DNA of 64,000 bases from assembly GCA_961205875.1 (NCBI GenBank), contig OY540809.1:20162267-20226266 (forward strand), given 5' to 3'. Shown here piece after piece: positions 21,923-32,829 of this stretch; within the stretch, counting starts at the first letter, position 1; each line of letters opens with the position of its first letter. The position numbers were made by a program, and so were the translations under genes. Source of the DNA: Sialis fuliginosa. Taxonomy: Eukaryota > Arthropoda > Insecta > Megaloptera > Sialidae. The notes under the pieces were generated by a model. That model was not told the DNA's origin, ran no database searches, and saw only the letters and a program-made list of their open reading frames with translations.

Positions 21923-23272
21923 GGTTGTATCCTGATTGCGATCGTCCTGATTGCGGTCATTCAAGAAAACTGTCCTGATTGCGGTTATATCATTTTTCGA
22001 TTATAAAGAAAGAGAAATTTGTCGCAACTTGCTTAAAAAGTAAATATATAGCTCTACCGTTCAGTGTCCTGATTGCGGTCAACTCTTGGAAACACTTGTA
22101 TATACATTAGTGATGTAACGAATATTCGCATTCGCATTCACAAGAAAAAGTGCGGATATTTTTGCGAATATTACTTTTTTTTGTAATAGTAAAAAAAATA
22201 TTTTTTTATCTATTATTATATTAAATAATTATTTTTAAGAACTTAGGAACAGTCAACGTTTATTTTTACTTCTATGTTCTGATAAAATGGAAGTATTGTA
22301 ATACCGTCAAAAATCGTGTACGAGATAAGAGCAAATTCTGATTGTACTAACTTCAAAACGTAAAGGAAAGTTAATTTATTCATGACGGCTTTGCGTGTAT
22401 GTGTCTGAATGTAAAATTTTCTTTCGTTCACGATACTACTGTAAAAATGCACCGATTTGAATTATTTTTGGGGGAAAAAATTTAAAAAAAGTTTTTTTTA
22501 AGAAATCAAAGCAATTTAAATAATACTATACATTTGGGAAGGGGGATTGTATGGATCATGCCCCAACCCCTAAAAAAAGTAAAATTTATAAAATTAAAAC
22601 TAAATAAATAATGCAATAATTTTTTAAGAGAGAAGGGATTATATGGATCGTGCTCCCCCCCCCCACAAAAAAATACAAAAAAAAGTTGAGGGAGCTTATA
22701 TGTCTACTTGCTCCCCCCCCCCCCCCTCAAAGCGAAAAAATAAGAAAAATAAAATTTATAATAAAAAAAGTCAATATTCGCATTCGCATTTGCATCCGTG
22801 AATGTCGGCCGCTAATATTCGCATTCGCATTCGCGAATGTTTAAAATCATACATTCGTTACATCACTAATATACATATATAACTTACTATTAATTAATTA
22901 TAATTATAAGTGATATACATAAAATTTATTAGATAACAAAATAATACATAAATTTAATTTGATATAATAAAAAGTAACGCATATTTTTTAAACTATAGTT
23001 TATAAGTCCCACATTCAAGAAATCCATACAAAAGAACATCAATATTCAAGCATCTGAAAAAATACATATAAGAATAATATAGAAAATATAAGGCTATCAT
23101 CTAAGAGTTGGCCGCAATCAGAACACTACCCAGTGGAGATGATTATTTAACTTTTTAGCAAGCTGCGCCAAATTTCCCCTTTTTTACAACTGAAAAATTA
23201 TATGACCGCAATCAGGAACGACCGCAATCAGGAACGACCGCAATCAGTAATGACCGCAATCAGGAAGACACT
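21923..23272. mobile_element. TIR element with iteron arrays in both ends; about 9-bp TSD
   Basis: The ends carry repeats of the 14-mer 'gaccgcaatcagga'. Left (inverted) copies start at 21930, 21945, 21973 and 22067. Right copies start at 23110, 23204, 23220, 23236 and 23252; the last four have a strict 16-bp period. Between iterons the two arms are inverted copies as well ('aaatttgtcgcaacttgct' against its complement near 23160), and the inner iteron is 94 bp from the next in both arms. The flanks 'aaacaaagt' (21914-21922) and 'aaacaatgt' (23273-23281) look like a 9-bp duplication with one change, inserted just before an R-I repeat. The interior is mostly a hAT (22108-22868). No transposase. 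MULE-like by TSD length only; superfamily uncertain. Confidence 0.65.
22108..22868. mobile_element. Non-autonomous hAT element (copy 2), 8-bp TSD atatacat
   Basis: Same termini as copy 1 (9590-10356). Flanked by 'atatacat' at 22100-22107 and 22869-22876. Over most of its length it is similar to copy 1, but the 19-base G run of copy 1 is here a short 'gggaaggggg'. There is an AT-rich insertion near 22180-22240. Nested in the iteron element. Confidence 0.9.
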
Positions 23273-23282
23273 AAACAATGTC

Positions 23283-23415
23283 ACTCGCCGCGTCTGTCTG
23301 TACACAATTTTCTCAGCAACAATTGAACGGATTTCATTCCGGTTTTTAATAATAGGTAGAGTGTTTCACGAGGATGGTTTAGGTTTATAATTTGTGGATA
23401 TTAACCCGGGAAACA
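23283..23415 (+). repeat. R-I repeat copy
   Basis: 'tcgccgcgtctgtctgtac' to 'aatttgtggatatt', as at 10385. It directly follows the iteron element, which seems to have inserted in its 5' part. Confidence 0.6.
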
Positions 23416-23569
23416 CCAAGTCTAAAGCGTATAATATAAAATTACTTGTTTTTATCAAATAACATCTTATAGTTTTTTTATTAATATGTAGTGAAAAAAC
23501 AACAAATACCTAATCAGTATTCAAGTATTGATAGTCATACCATGATGGGAACTTGGTTGTGTGGACCTC

Positions 23570-23960
23570 AAAGGTTGCACTCTAGAGCTTGCTGTTTCCT
23601 CGCAATATCGAAGATACGAGAAGCTTTGTGATCGTTTTAAAACGAGACAAAAATTTATTCTCCGTTTCAGGTCAAGACAAACACTTTTCGTTCCGTGTCT
23701 GTCTGTCTGTGTCTGTTCCCTGAATTCTTGTCACACGCATAACTCATGAACCACTCAATCGATATTAATGAAACTTGATTGGATGGTTCGGTCTGGCTTG
23801 AGAACGGTCCCATTTCAAAATCTTCAAAATTGTGTGTAAGGGGGAGAGGTGACATCTGAAAATATTTTTCAATTTGAATTCAACATTTTACATGCATATA
23901 TTTTAATATAGTGTATCGATATGCCAAAGAAAAATGGAGAGGAAATATTTTAGAAAAAAC
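23570..23960 (+). repeat. R-B SINE-like element, plus orientation
   Basis: Blocks in order: 'gcttgctgtttcctcgcaatat', 'ttgtgatcgttttaaaa', 'tttcaggtcaagacaaacac', 'gtctgtctgt', 'gtcacacgcataactcatg', 'attaatgaaacttgattgg' and 'gtgtgtaagggggag'. Shared with 33950, 38490 and, reversed, 42310, 45700 and 53030. Frames here (23561-23749 + and 23667-23855 -) belong to the repeat. Confidence 0.75.
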
Positions 23961-24576
23961 ATTTTTATGGTAATGTACAAATATCGGATATTAAATGATT
24001 ATTAAAATACAAAAGCTCTGCTCTTAGGAACAGACAGCGAGATGAATAAAACGTCTTTCTATTGATATGCAAATGTGCTGATAAAAAAAACACTGCTTTA
24101 TCGGCGTATGTACATGGAAAACTGTAAAAGCTCTATCTTGCACATGAGAGTGAGTTTTGTTTAATGTAAAATGAATACCTATAAGCACAGTTGGGAGGAC
24201 ATATGAAATAATCATAGAGTATATAGTGCTTTGTTTAGAAATGGTACATTGTAAATATTGATGTGAATTAAAATAAAAAAACTTACTGTAACAACTGAAA
24301 ATTTTCGTTGATGTATTTGTATATAAACTAGCTAAAGCCATAGACATAGAGAATGGACTACGCATCTGACTCGAAAACGGAGTCGTATCAAAAAAAAGTG
24401 ATAGAAACAGGTTTGGAATATACTTGTCCTTTTTTTAAACAGGAGTGTAACTATTTCATTCTTGGCCCCGAACATTAAAAATTTTCATAGATATATATAA
24501 AGAGGTTAAAAACAAAAAATAATTAATGTTATAAAAAACTTTTATTTAATAAAAAAAAAAAAACAATAATTGATTT

Positions 24577-24843
24577 CTAAATAATATGTTTCGAATTTTT
24601 TGACCCAATTTTAATATCTTGTTCTTCCTTTTTCGTAACTTCGTAATGTAACCTAATATCAAAAAAAATATTTAAAATTTTGTTAAGTAAATCTTGTATG
24701 TGCTGTTTGTAAGTGCAATCCACCTCATCATTTTGTAGCAACCACATGGGAATTGATTTAAAACTATTTTTTATTAATATATATTTAATATTTTTGGTAG
24801 CAAAAATGTTATTTTCCCGGAATATCCGTTCATAATTTTGCAA
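24577..24843 (-). pseudogene. Possible transposase C-terminal remnant
   Basis: 88 codons on the minus strand with Lys, Asn and Ile dominating, but with ordered segments such as QHIQDLLNKILNIFFDIRLH. The placement, about 240 bp inside the left TIR of the element at 24338, suggests the end of its transposase. Any upstream part would have been cut off by the nested foldback element. A weak resemblance to P/THAP-type transposase C-termini ('...F.rIRlh...') is an impression only. It could be a chance AT-rich frame. Confidence 0.3.
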
Positions 24844-24906
24844 ATTTCAATCAGATCAATTGATGTTTTTTTTTTAAATTTCCTCGATGAAATATGAAAC
24901 ATTATA

Positions 24907-26668
24907 CCCTCATCCAAACAGTTAAAGGAACAAGAATTTAAACATTTTTTTTGGGTGTTTTTTGAAAAATGGTCGTATCGAAATGAAACAAAAAGCATTA
25001 TAAAGCTTCAAGTTTCTAGTTTTGAGATTTTTTAGCATAATTTTTTTTGAGTTACGGTTATCGCGCAATCAAAAGAAATAGTGGGACACAAAAATTTTCT
25101 AATTTTTTAAATTTTTTTTAAGGGTCCGCGGGATCGGGAAAATTTTTTTCAGTTAAACCAATGCATTGGTCAGTTAACTTGCTTATTCAGCTTTAATTTG
25201 TTTTTTTTTGGTCTCTCTCAATTTTTTGTTGCCGAGATATCTGACTTTAAATGAAAAATGATTCATTTGTCTTCGATCATCAATATATCAGCAACTAATA
25301 ATTAAACAGTAAATTTAAGGGCAGTTTTAAAAACTTGAATAAATTTCCTACAAGACCCTTTCATGACTTTATTAGAAAAAATTTTTTTTTTACCCTCACC
25401 ATTAGTGTGAAAAAGTACAAAAAAATGACCTTTTATGTTATTTTAGTAAATCTATCGCTACTTTACAAATATTGATGGAAAGACTAATGTTGCCAGGTAT
25501 TTTTATAGCTTAATGTACCCTCAACAGTCCTGTAAATTTTTAAATTGATCCATCGAACCGTATTTCCGGACCGATTGATCAAAGTTTTACAAAACAATTA
25601 AAGGAACAAGTGTATTGTGTAACAGACTGGAACAAACATTGTGTAATCATCATCAAAATAAAAAAAACGATTTTAGTTTTTTGATTTTTCTTACAGTTTT
25701 GCATTAGTTACTCGTTAAATTTGAAATGGAGAAAACAAATTCCAAAAAATTAAAAAAATTTTTTTTTTTTAAATTTTGATTTTTTTTTTCAAAATTTTTA
25801 AAACATTTCAAGAAACAATACTGACTCATTTTTGACACGATTCGGCTTTTGCGTACCATAATTTTACTCATCTTGAAGTAATTGCATTAATTTATTCTTT
25901 CGCAGCGGGAATCGTACGAAATTGTAAAATAATTTTGTCTCGCATGTTGGAATCGAATTAATACGCAAGCAAAATTTGATCAATCGGTTCGGAAAAACGG
26001 TTTGATGGATCAAATTCAAAATTTACAGGACTGTTGGGGATACATTAAGCTGTAAAAATACCTCGCAACATTAGACTTCCCATCGATATTTGTAAAATAG
26101 CGATAGATTTACTAAAAGAACATAAAAGGTCATTTTTTTGTACTTTTTCAAACTACTGGTGAGGGTAAAAAAATTTGTTCTTCTAATAAAGTCATGAAAG
26201 GGTCTTGTAGGAAATTTATTCAAGTTTTTAAAACTGCCCTTAAATTCACTGTTTAATCATTAGTTACTGATATATTGATGATCGAAGACAAAATAATCAT
26301 TTTTCATTTAAAGTCAAATATCTCGGCAAAAAAAAATTGAGAGAGACCAAAAAAAAACAAATTAAAGCTGAATAAGCAAGTTAACTGACCAATGCATTGG
26401 TTTAACTGAAAAAAATTTTCCCAATCGCGCGGACCCTTAAAAAAAATTTAAAAAATTAGAAAATTTTTGTGTCCCACTATTTCTTTTGATTGCGCGATAA
26501 CCGTAACTCAAAAAAAATTATGCTAAAAAATCTCAAAACTAGAAACTTGAAGCTTTAAAATGCTTTTTGTTTCATTTCGATACGACCATTTTTGACAAAG
26601 ATACAGCACTTCAAAAAACACCCAAAAAAATGTTTAAATTCTTGTTCCTTTAATTGTTTGGATGAGTG
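24907..26668. mobile_element. Foldback element, about 0.7-kb inverted arms, TA target
   Basis: Arms 24907-25590 and about 25970-26668 are inverted copies over nearly their full length ('ctcatccaaacaRttaaagg' at the tips; 'agacccttt catgac', 'accaatgcattggt' and 'gattgcgcgataaccgtaac' inside). Between them is a spacer of about 380 bp. TA lies on both sides (24905-24906 and 26669-26670), as for Tc1/mariner-type MITEs. Matching frames on opposite strands (24774-24998 -, 26592-26774 +; both read KKCLNSCSFNCLDE) are mirror products of the palindrome and not genes. Confidence 0.85.
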
Positions 26669-27455
26669 TAGTATGTTTATTGTTTATATTATTTCCTTTT
26701 CTAATGAAAAACTTATTGTACAAAAATCACAAGATAGATATACAAAAATATATTGGACAGAAATACTACCCTGAACTATAGTAAGCTACCAATTAGATTC
26801 TTAGAAAAAGAGATAGGTATATTCCAAACTACACTGCATCTCTCTCTCACTTTTTGAACAGATGTTACACCATTGTGTTAATACAGAATGCACTGTCCAT
26901 TCTCTATGTCTATGGCTAAAGCTTAAATTTTACTATTTTTCATATTTAAAAAAATAATTTTTCGTTAATTTTTTAAAATGTGACCACAAAATTTGTCATT
27001 AATAGTATCTATTTTTTGAGACAATATTTAACAGACAGACAGACAAAAAGAGAGACGTTGAGCTTTAAATATATTAAGGATTATCAGTTTTCGTAAAAAT
27101 CTGCTTTATTTTAATGTCAAACAAATTTCATTACAGTTCTATCTTATGAAGTTAGATTATGATGTGTGATATATGAAATATTGCGCGTTGTTATTAATAT
27201 TAGCAATGATTCATGACGTGTTGTCACGTGCTGTCACGTACTATTGTGTGTAATGTTTTGTCAACACTTCCTGCTGTTATATATATCCGAGATAACAGTA
27301 GTATGTCATAATTGTTCATGATCAGCTGGTTTCTTGCTATTACATAAGCATGATTAACTTGTTATTAGAAAATTCTTCAATGTCATGTATTAATATATGT
27401 ATATTTTTTAAATTTTACTTAATAGTAATTTCGAACTAATTACTGGGGTTAATTT

Positions 27456-28197
27456 TAGAGTTGTAACGGATATCCGCATCCGCAACTGCGGATTATCCTC
27501 ATTAATTTACATATTCTCATCCGCAACTTTGAATTTAAAAAAATCCGCATCCTCATTTTTCTATGATGATATTTTCTATAAAACTATAAACTAATGTAGT
27601 TAGATCATGTCGAATAACTTGTGACAAAAGTAAAAATTTGATTTCATGAGAATTTTAATAAAATTGAAAGATATTGCTAATCTTGAAATCAAAATTGATT
27701 ATATGATCACATCAACATTCTTGCAAAATTTTATATAATCTTGAATATTTAACTGATTTTCAAAAAAGTGATTATTGCAAATATATTTTTAAAATTATCT
27801 TTTGTAGCGAATTTTAAAATGAGGCATGTAAAATGAGCGTGTCATTATTTTCATTTCATTTCCATTTCTTTTACGAAAAATTATATATTGTCGTACGGAA
27901 ATTCTCATCACCTCCACCTGCTATGAACAATTTTTCAGCGGAGCAGATTTGATCTATGACAAATTGAGAAGTCGTTTGAAAGGCGAAAAAGTAAATTATT
28001 TTTTATTAAATATAATTTACCATTACTTAATTTTAAGTATAATTTTTTTTCTAAATTAACATTTACACGAAAATACAATTAATCTTATTTATTAAATAAA
28101 TTTCTAATTCACATCTTCATCTGCATTCCCAAACCCCACCTTCCTAATATCTGCATCCGCATCCTCATCCGCTAAAACGACATCCGTTACATCCCTA
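27456..28197. mobile_element. Non-autonomous hAT element (TIR tagRgWtgtaacggat)
   Basis: Left end 'tagagttgtaacggatatcc', right end 'gacatccgttacatccctа' (complement 'tagggatgtaacgg'). Subterminal runs of 'atccgcatcc'/'ggatgcggat' type on both sides. Flanking 'gttaattt' and 'cttaattt' may be a worn 8-bp duplication, offset by two bases. The interior is AT-rich and non-coding. Half copy at 8744-9127. Confidence 0.75.
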
Positions 28198-29042
28198 GAC
28201 TTAATTTAAAGTCAAATTAATGAATATAGGAAAAATGGTTAATCTGAGTTCTGGAGTCAGTGAAACTTCTCCAAATGTATATTTTCACTGCACCTTCCCA
28301 TGCAAGTTTTAACTTGATAAAAAGTCATTCCACGCGAATAATTGTATTGTATTAATGTGATATTTTTATTTAAATATTTTTAAACTTATTTGATAGTAAC
28401 AGATATAACCTCGTAAAAGGAATCATGTGGAAATATGTGTTTTGAGAGGTTTCACTGTAAATTCTATAATGTACGTACAGCAATGTAGTTTATATTGTAG
28501 ACTTGTAGATAATTTTATTTCAAGCAGCAACATCATATTATATATAATACATAAAAACATAGATCAAGAAGAAGTGTAGTTAGTTGTAAGATGTCGACAC
28601 AAGTCTGACGAAGGTTCCTAACAACAATAAAACATATTTATACAGTATGGGTCGAAAAAAAGAAGATAGTTCTTGAACTTTATATTTCTCACAAAAACTT
28701 TTACTATTGTCTTAGATCGTACGCCACGGTGTGGTCAAAAAATGAACTATTCCGATAGGGTGAGTTGTTAGTTAGTTTGAAAAACGTGTTTAATTAAATA
28801 ATTCGCTATTTCCATATCACATTTTTTTATTATTATTAAACTAAAAGAATTAAGAGATTTTTTCAGCCGTAGTTTTTACTTTCTTGTACTGCTGTAAGCA
28901 CATAAACTCTTAAATAAATATTTTTGTTAAGCCACTTATTTATTGAAAATAGTATCTATTTATATATTATGCATGAATAATATTCTTCTGTTTATTTAAA
29001 TAATTATATCAGTTATATTATATTAAGAATTAAGCGTTATAC
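28198..29042. other. AT-rich sequence without gene
   Basis: No repeat partner or frame of note. Confidence 0.45.
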
Positions 29043-29044
29043 TA

Positions 29045-29538
29045 AGGTGCAGTGGGGGTAAGTGCAGAAACGGGGCAAATGCATTAACGGGTTCTTTTTA
29101 TTATAATACGAGTGAAATTGTAATAGCTAATATGTAGTGAACTACTAAAAGTTAATACCAACTCGTTTAAAAAATTCACTACTCCAAAACTAAACAACGT
29201 ATCTTGATGCGGTAAAAAGCATTTTATACTGGGCGTATTCACAATTCTGCTCTTGCCCCATAGCATATAAAATAATGCTTCAAAGCGTTTTTAACTACCG
29301 GTAATGCACTTGCTCTGAAAATGGGGCAAATGCACTGTAGTTGACATTTTTTACAATTTCCTATCATAATGCAAATATACAAAGAAAATAGGCGTCCTAT
29401 TCAATTTAAACTTGTCAGTAATAACTGCACACAATCATTTGATACTGAAAATATTAAGTATTTATATAACAGATTGAAAATATTAGGGTTCAAAGTCCAA
29501 CTATGCAAAAACCAGTCTGCACTTACCCCACTGCACCT
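29045..29538. mobile_element. MITE, TIR aggtgcagtggggtaagtgc, TA target
   Basis: 'aggtgcagtgggggtaagtg' at 29045 and its complement ending at 29538, with TA on both sides (29043-29044 and 29539-29540). A second inner motif, 'ggggcaaatgca', occurs near 29072 and 29323. Probably a Tc1/mariner- or pogo-type MITE. The minus frame 29084-29266 is not convincing as a gene. Confidence 0.7.
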
Positions 29539-29540
29539 TA

Positions 29541-29974
29541 AGGCGCGGTTACACAATACGAGTTGCTGACCTGACAGTGGACAGCTACTGCACCTGTGTA
29601 CTCGTATGACAGTATCTCGACTCGCCTCACCCGGTAACACAAGTGCGAGCTACTGGCGTGAAGTAGACAGCTACTACATGTGTGTACTCGCATTTAACTA
29701 GCTTTCATGCACTCAGCGTGGTTCCGAGTTTACGAGCTACTGTCATTTCGCAATACCGTGCAAGTTGACGTCCGAGTCGCATGCGAGCTGCTGCTTGTGG
29801 CGTGGTGGGTGAAGGCGATTAAAACAAAAAATGTTGTAGTAACTCGGATGCGATGTACTGACCGACTCGCACATGACAGTAACTCGTATGATGCGGTCAC
29901 ACGGTGCGAGTAGCTGCACTGCAGTAACTGACTAGGCCAGCTCGGATGCTAGTTCGCACTGTGTAACCGCGCCT
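29541..29974. mobile_element. GC-rich MITE, TIR aggcgcggttacaca, TSD TTA (Harbinger-like)
   Basis: 'aggcgcggttacaca' and complement 'tgtgtaaccgcgcct', with TTA on both sides (29538-29540 and 29975-29977). A 3-bp TTA/TAA duplication is typical of PIF/Harbinger. The interior is CpG-rich with many short inverted motifs ('gagctactg' / 'cagtaactcg'). It abuts the previous MITE: its target TTA consists of that MITE's last base and flanking TA. Frames inside (29707-29913 +, 29401-29640 -) are compositional. Confidence 0.75.
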
Positions 29975-30190
29975 TTAATTAGGTTTTTAATTTTATAAAA
30001 AAAGAAATACCAAGTTATTTAATTTCACTGGAGATAACTGTTTAAAGTCCTGGTAACTTTGACCTATTTTAAGAATTATGACATGCATTTACGTAAAAAA
30101 ACATATGAATATTAATATATTTTTTTCTGTATAAGCTCCATATTCTGAATCTGATGTTTTGACAGGTATACAAGATAATAAATTGAGTAC

Positions 30191-30521
30191 CAGGGGTATT
30201 TTAACAAAATTTTATAACTGAACAATTTGAAGTAAAGCAAATAATTTTTGTATGATGAATAGATAAAAATATATACCTTAGAATGCTTAAGACTTTAGAT
30301 GCAATTGAATGATTTTTATTTGTTGGTCTTTCAAATAAAAATTTAGGGGGTGAAATTAAATAACCTTTTTTTGGTGTTTCAAATAGATTTTTGCTAGATT
30401 GAATTACTTTTTTTGGCACTTTTAGAATTTTTTTGCTCTGAAGAAATTATATTTTAGAACTGCAAATTTCAATTTTAGAGCCGCACAAACATGTAAAAAG
30501 CATTTACTAAAATAACTCCTA
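30191..30521. mobile_element. hAT MITE, relative of 10571 and 41150
   Basis: 'caggggtattttaacaaaattttataactg' type left end and 'actaaaataactcct' right end, with the same pyrimidine-rich interior. No target duplication recognised, so this copy is older. Confidence 0.6.
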
Positions 30522-30929
30522 TGAATTTATGATTTTCAAATAGTTGATACCTGATTTTTTAATTAATATTTAAGTACAACATAAATTATTATTATTATTG
30601 AGACATCCTTAAATATTGATTAATATCATTGGTAAAGTTGGCTATATTATGGTTGATCTGAGTTCTTCGGAGCTTAAGAAAGAATTAATACGAAATCACA
30701 AGTCTATACGATTATCTAGAGTTCTTCAATTTTTAATGATAAGAACCGAAAATTAGCATTTTTTAAATCATAATATAACCACATCATCGATTTAGTTTTT
30801 GAAATAAATCGAAAATATCTGTATGGAGAACCATACATGACTTCCATGTTCTTTAATATCTTTTTAAATAATTTTGAATATATGCAAAACAATTGTATTT
30901 GTTAGAAATAAAATTCACCTTTGTATTAT
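30522..30929. other. AT-rich sequence without gene
   Basis: Includes a (ttat)n/(att)n patch near 30585. Nothing else seen. Confidence 0.4.
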
Positions 30930-31130
30930 AAATATTAGTTTTTTAATGTCCTAATGTCTTTCGTAGAATAAGTAATTTGACAATTTGAATTTAGTTGCAT
31001 TTATTTCCAAGGCAACATGAATAAGTGACGTATTAATTAGTATTTAAAATTCAAATTTTGAGGGTGGTTTTCACCCCTTCAATAGCTGTTTAGGCACGTA
31101 CAAATAATAAATGTCTTTTAGGTTCAATTC
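30930..31130 (+). repeat. R-E repeat copy
   Basis: Matches the first 230 bases of the window ('aatgtcctaatRtc', 'atttccaaggcaa', 'gagggtggttttcacc'), without the tandem section. Confidence 0.7.
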
Positions 31131-31244
31131 AACTACAAATGTACCAATAATACTCACATCGTTCACTTTTTAGACGATAAAAGTTACAAAATTTCAAATA
31201 TTTATAAAACCCCTAATCCGATTAGTACCAAAATCAATAGGCCT

Positions 31245-31475
31245 GGAGTACTCACTGAGACAAACATTTTCCCTAAAAATAATTCAGATCGGTGCATTTT
31301 TACAGTAGTTATCGTGGACGAAAGAAAATTCTATATCCACACACACAGACACACGCACAGTCACCATGCGGAAATCAACTTTTCTTTTAAGTTTTCAAGG
31401 TAGTACAATCAGAATATGCTCTTATCTCGGACACGATTTTTTTTTACATTATTTTCATTTCTTGGAAGTAAAAAC
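31245..31475 (-). mobile_element. Inverted fragment of the 9590-type hAT element
   Basis: In reverse it matches about 9720-9920 ('gagtactcc', 'caaacatttt', 'gatcggtgcatttttacagt' region, 'cacacgcacag'). Ends lost. Confidence 0.65.
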
Positions 31476-32118
31476 AAACTAACCCCTTTTTAAAGGTAAA
31501 TTCCCACCTCTCACGCGAGTGTGTTATTTTTTTCGTATTCTGGAAAATTGCTTGGTTCACTTGACTACTACGCTCAATAGAGGAACAGATAAACTTAATT
31601 TATTTCACATATTCTTATGGAAATATCTTAATTTCCAGTTAAGGGTTTTGGTTGATCGAAAAAAACTGTAGGTAACTATTGCTTGTGAAACCGAGCATAC
31701 ATCCATTTAATTACTTCATTACATTTCCTTTTGTACCTAACATATGTTCCCATTACTAAGTTACAAGGATATAAGAAAATCGGTGTTTTTTTTTTGGACT
31801 CACCCTGATTGTTGGTTGTAGTTTTTTCCTCGCGTAGACGTCTGATATTTGGAGTTTTGTTGCATACAATCTTGTTCTGTCTAACGAGCCGGCTAGCGCA
31901 GTTGTTAGCTTATACAGACATTGTTAACATTGCTACTCTTTTGCTTGTTAGTTCAACTATTCGTTTCAAACTATGTACATTATTGTATATGTACATATAC
32001 ATAAATTACATATATTTACTCATATTTTTTTACATAATAGTATTAAATATAACATTACAATTAAATTTTCTATGCTTGACATAATTTACTGTCGAAAACT
32101 TTTTGCGAACAAATATTC
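31476..32118. other. Unassigned AT-rich sequence
   Basis: The plus frame 31809-32084 has a hydrophobic, Leu/Ile/Tyr-rich translation with no recognisable family. The string 'gccggctagcgcagttgttag' at about 31890 looks like a tRNA A-box but no B-box or cloverleaf follows. Confidence 0.35.
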
Positions 32119-32571
32119 AGGTACTAAATTAGAAATATTTGTTGATATTTGATAACTGCTTAACTCTAAAATACATAGGTTTATTTGATGACAATTGACG
32201 GATGAATGTCAAAATGGTAGACATTTAAACATCGCGGATGTAATCTATTTAATAATTATTATATTATCATAAGTAGCATCTGTTTTACATTGTTTCGAAT
32301 TTTACGATTTTTTATTTTATAAAATAGTACTTATCATTTTGTAATCATTAGCAAGTGTCGATCACTGGGTGCCCATTACTGGTTTTATTTTATCCATTAC
32401 TGAAAAAAAACAAAATAAAAGGTTATATTTTAAAAAATAAACTATATAAAATTGATTTTCTTGTTTTATTAGTAACATTAGTTCATGAGAATTATGAAAA
32501 GAAACCCATCAATCCTAAAAAACAGTATACCTTGCTCTGAAAGCGTCAAAGACTGGTACTAGTACATTATT
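32119..32571 (+). mobile_element. R-H MITE copy, left end missing
   Basis: The interior blocks 'gatgacaattgacgg', 'agtacttatcatttt' and 'gtgtcgatcactgggtgcc' and the right end 'aagactggtactagtac' match the R-H family. The frame 32355-32540 lies in it and is not a gene. Confidence 0.7.
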
Positions 32572-32829
32572 CAAGTGAGTTATGTTTTTTGTCAGTTTTA
32601 CTGAAGTTTAATTTAATAATCGTAATTGTTTTTGCTTTGAAGTTACATAAAATATTCTGTTTTGTACTAACATAAACTCACTCCAATAACCACCAAAACT
32701 AACCTGACATATACACTTGTAATATAATATTTTTATATATTAACGTACATACAAGTGAGCCTTGGATTTCAACTGTCAATAAAGACATCAAGAAATAGTA
32801 GAACAAGCGACTGGCAAACAATAAGTGTC

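Larger units (their letters stand above)
24338..26915. mobile_element. DNA transposon (TIR ccatagacatagagaatgg), 6-bp TSD ctaaag
   Basis: Starts 'ccatagacatagagaatgg' and ends with its complement at 26915. 'ctaaag' flanks both (24332-24337 and 26916-26921). Excluding the nested foldback (24907-26668) it is about 0.8 kb. Its left part has a minus-strand frame (24843-24577, 88 codons, MQNYERIFRENNIF... ending KNSKHII). That frame has a believable protein composition and lies where the C-terminus of a transposase would be. I cannot assign a family. A small derivative is at 1475-2490. Confidence 0.65.

Noticed and set aside
21930..23265. Regularly spaced 14-mers resembling a CRISPR array
   Set aside because: The repeats are only 14 bp with 2-bp spacing, inverted between two ends, in eukaryotic DNA. 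They are transposon-end iterons.
24774..26774. Two opposite-strand frames sharing KKCLNSCSFNCLDE, suggesting a conserved Cys-rich peptide
   Set aside because: Explained by the palindromic arms of the foldback element 24907-26668.
31880..31925. tRNA-like A-box (gccggctagcgcagttgttag)
   Set aside because: No B-box (ggttcgaNtcc) at the right distance and no acceptor stem; at most a decayed SINE head.
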